Program-made: the position numbers and the translations under genes | Shown: positions 63,947-64,000 of the stretch, one piece after another | Numbering within the stretch: position 1 is the stretch's first letter | How the letters are laid out: the number at the start of each line of letters is the position of its first letter | Source of the DNA: Blattabacterium cuenoti | Lineage (GTDB): Bacteria; Bacteroidota; Bacteroidia; Flavobacteriales; Blattabacteriaceae | Direction of reading: 5' to 3' | Length of the DNA: 64,000 nt | NCBI RefSeq assembly: GCF_014251815.1 | Contig: NZ_CP059202.1 | Span: forward strand, 248,001-312,000 | Notes under the pieces: model-generated | Told to the model about the DNA's origin: nothing | Database searches by the model: none | Seen by the model: the letters and a program-made list of their open reading frames with translations, nothing else

Positions 63947-64000
63947 TTATTTTCCAATGCAAAATTTTGAAAAAATATTTTTTAGTATATCTTCACTTGT
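63947..64000 (-). CDS. mnmE: MnmE (TrmE), tRNA modification GTPase (last 17 codons; rest outside window)
   Basis: On the minus strand the frame from the window edge reads TSEDILKNIFSKFCIGK followed by TAA. The ending FCIGK matches the conserved CxGK C-terminus of MnmE, whose cysteine is functionally important. MnmE and MnmG modify uridine 34 of several tRNAs. The fragment is short but the motif is distinctive. Confidence 0.85.
   Translation of the reverse strand, partial: TSEDILKNIFSKFCIGK

Overview
The window looks like part of the reduced chromosome of an obligate Flavobacteriales endosymbiont, most probably Blattabacterium from cockroaches or Mastotermes. The evidence is very AT-rich DNA, almost no spacer DNA, Bacteroidetes-type protein versions and gene orders, TAnnTTTG promoter boxes, and no phage, IS element, CRISPR or plasmid gene. 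The genus is an inference. No gene-free stretch exceeds 300 bases; the longest is the 227-base gap before mntH.

Layout. 1-6.3 kb: end of ychF, M42 peptidase, dapF, htrA, lptG, tgt. 6.3-22.1 kb: the division and cell wall (dcw) cluster rsmH-ftsL-ftsI-murE-mraY-murD-ftsW-murG-murC-ftsQ-ftsA-ftsZ, then hisS. murE and murD are each broken by a one-base shift at a poly-A tract. 22.1-33 kb: pnuC, a phosphopantetheinyl transferase, mrp, a purine nucleoside phosphorylase relative that has lost its catalytic motifs, murB, two small membrane proteins, rlmB, pheS, a Bacteroidetes-only protein, cvpA, a LuxE-like protein and a phosphate transporter. 33-46.8 kb: ruvA, der, trmD, argH, gyrB, uppP, truB, rpsP, tRNA-Gln, a dicarboxylate/amino acid symporter, mvaD, tRNA-His, an aspartate-type aminotransferase, rsmG and an amidohydrolase. 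46.8-59.7 kb: lysS, lipB, mtaB, peroxiredoxin, dnaG, rpe, fabI, metK and the phenylalanine/tyrosine operon pheA-aminotransferase-tyrA-aroF/chorismate mutase. 59.7-64 kb: mntH, rplI-rpsR-rpsF, gltX and the last codons of mnmE.

The genes fit a nutritional symbiont that still builds a meso-diaminopimelate cell wall (dapF, murB-E, murG, mraY, uppP, ftsI, ftsW) and makes amino acids for its host (argH, aromatic operon, aminotransferases). It imports phosphate, manganese or iron, nicotinamide riboside and acidic amino acids, and keeps many rRNA and tRNA modification enzymes. Regulation appears minimal: no transcription factor is encoded, promoters are single boxes, and convergent genes overlap or touch.

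No new defence or mobile system is visible. The most interesting signals are the two poly-A frameshifts in essential Mur ligases, a G10 run in ftsA and an A16 run in mvaD that both stay in frame, the phosphorylase relative without catalytic motifs, loss of zinc ligands in Tgt and DnaG, and the near absence of terminator space at convergent junctions.
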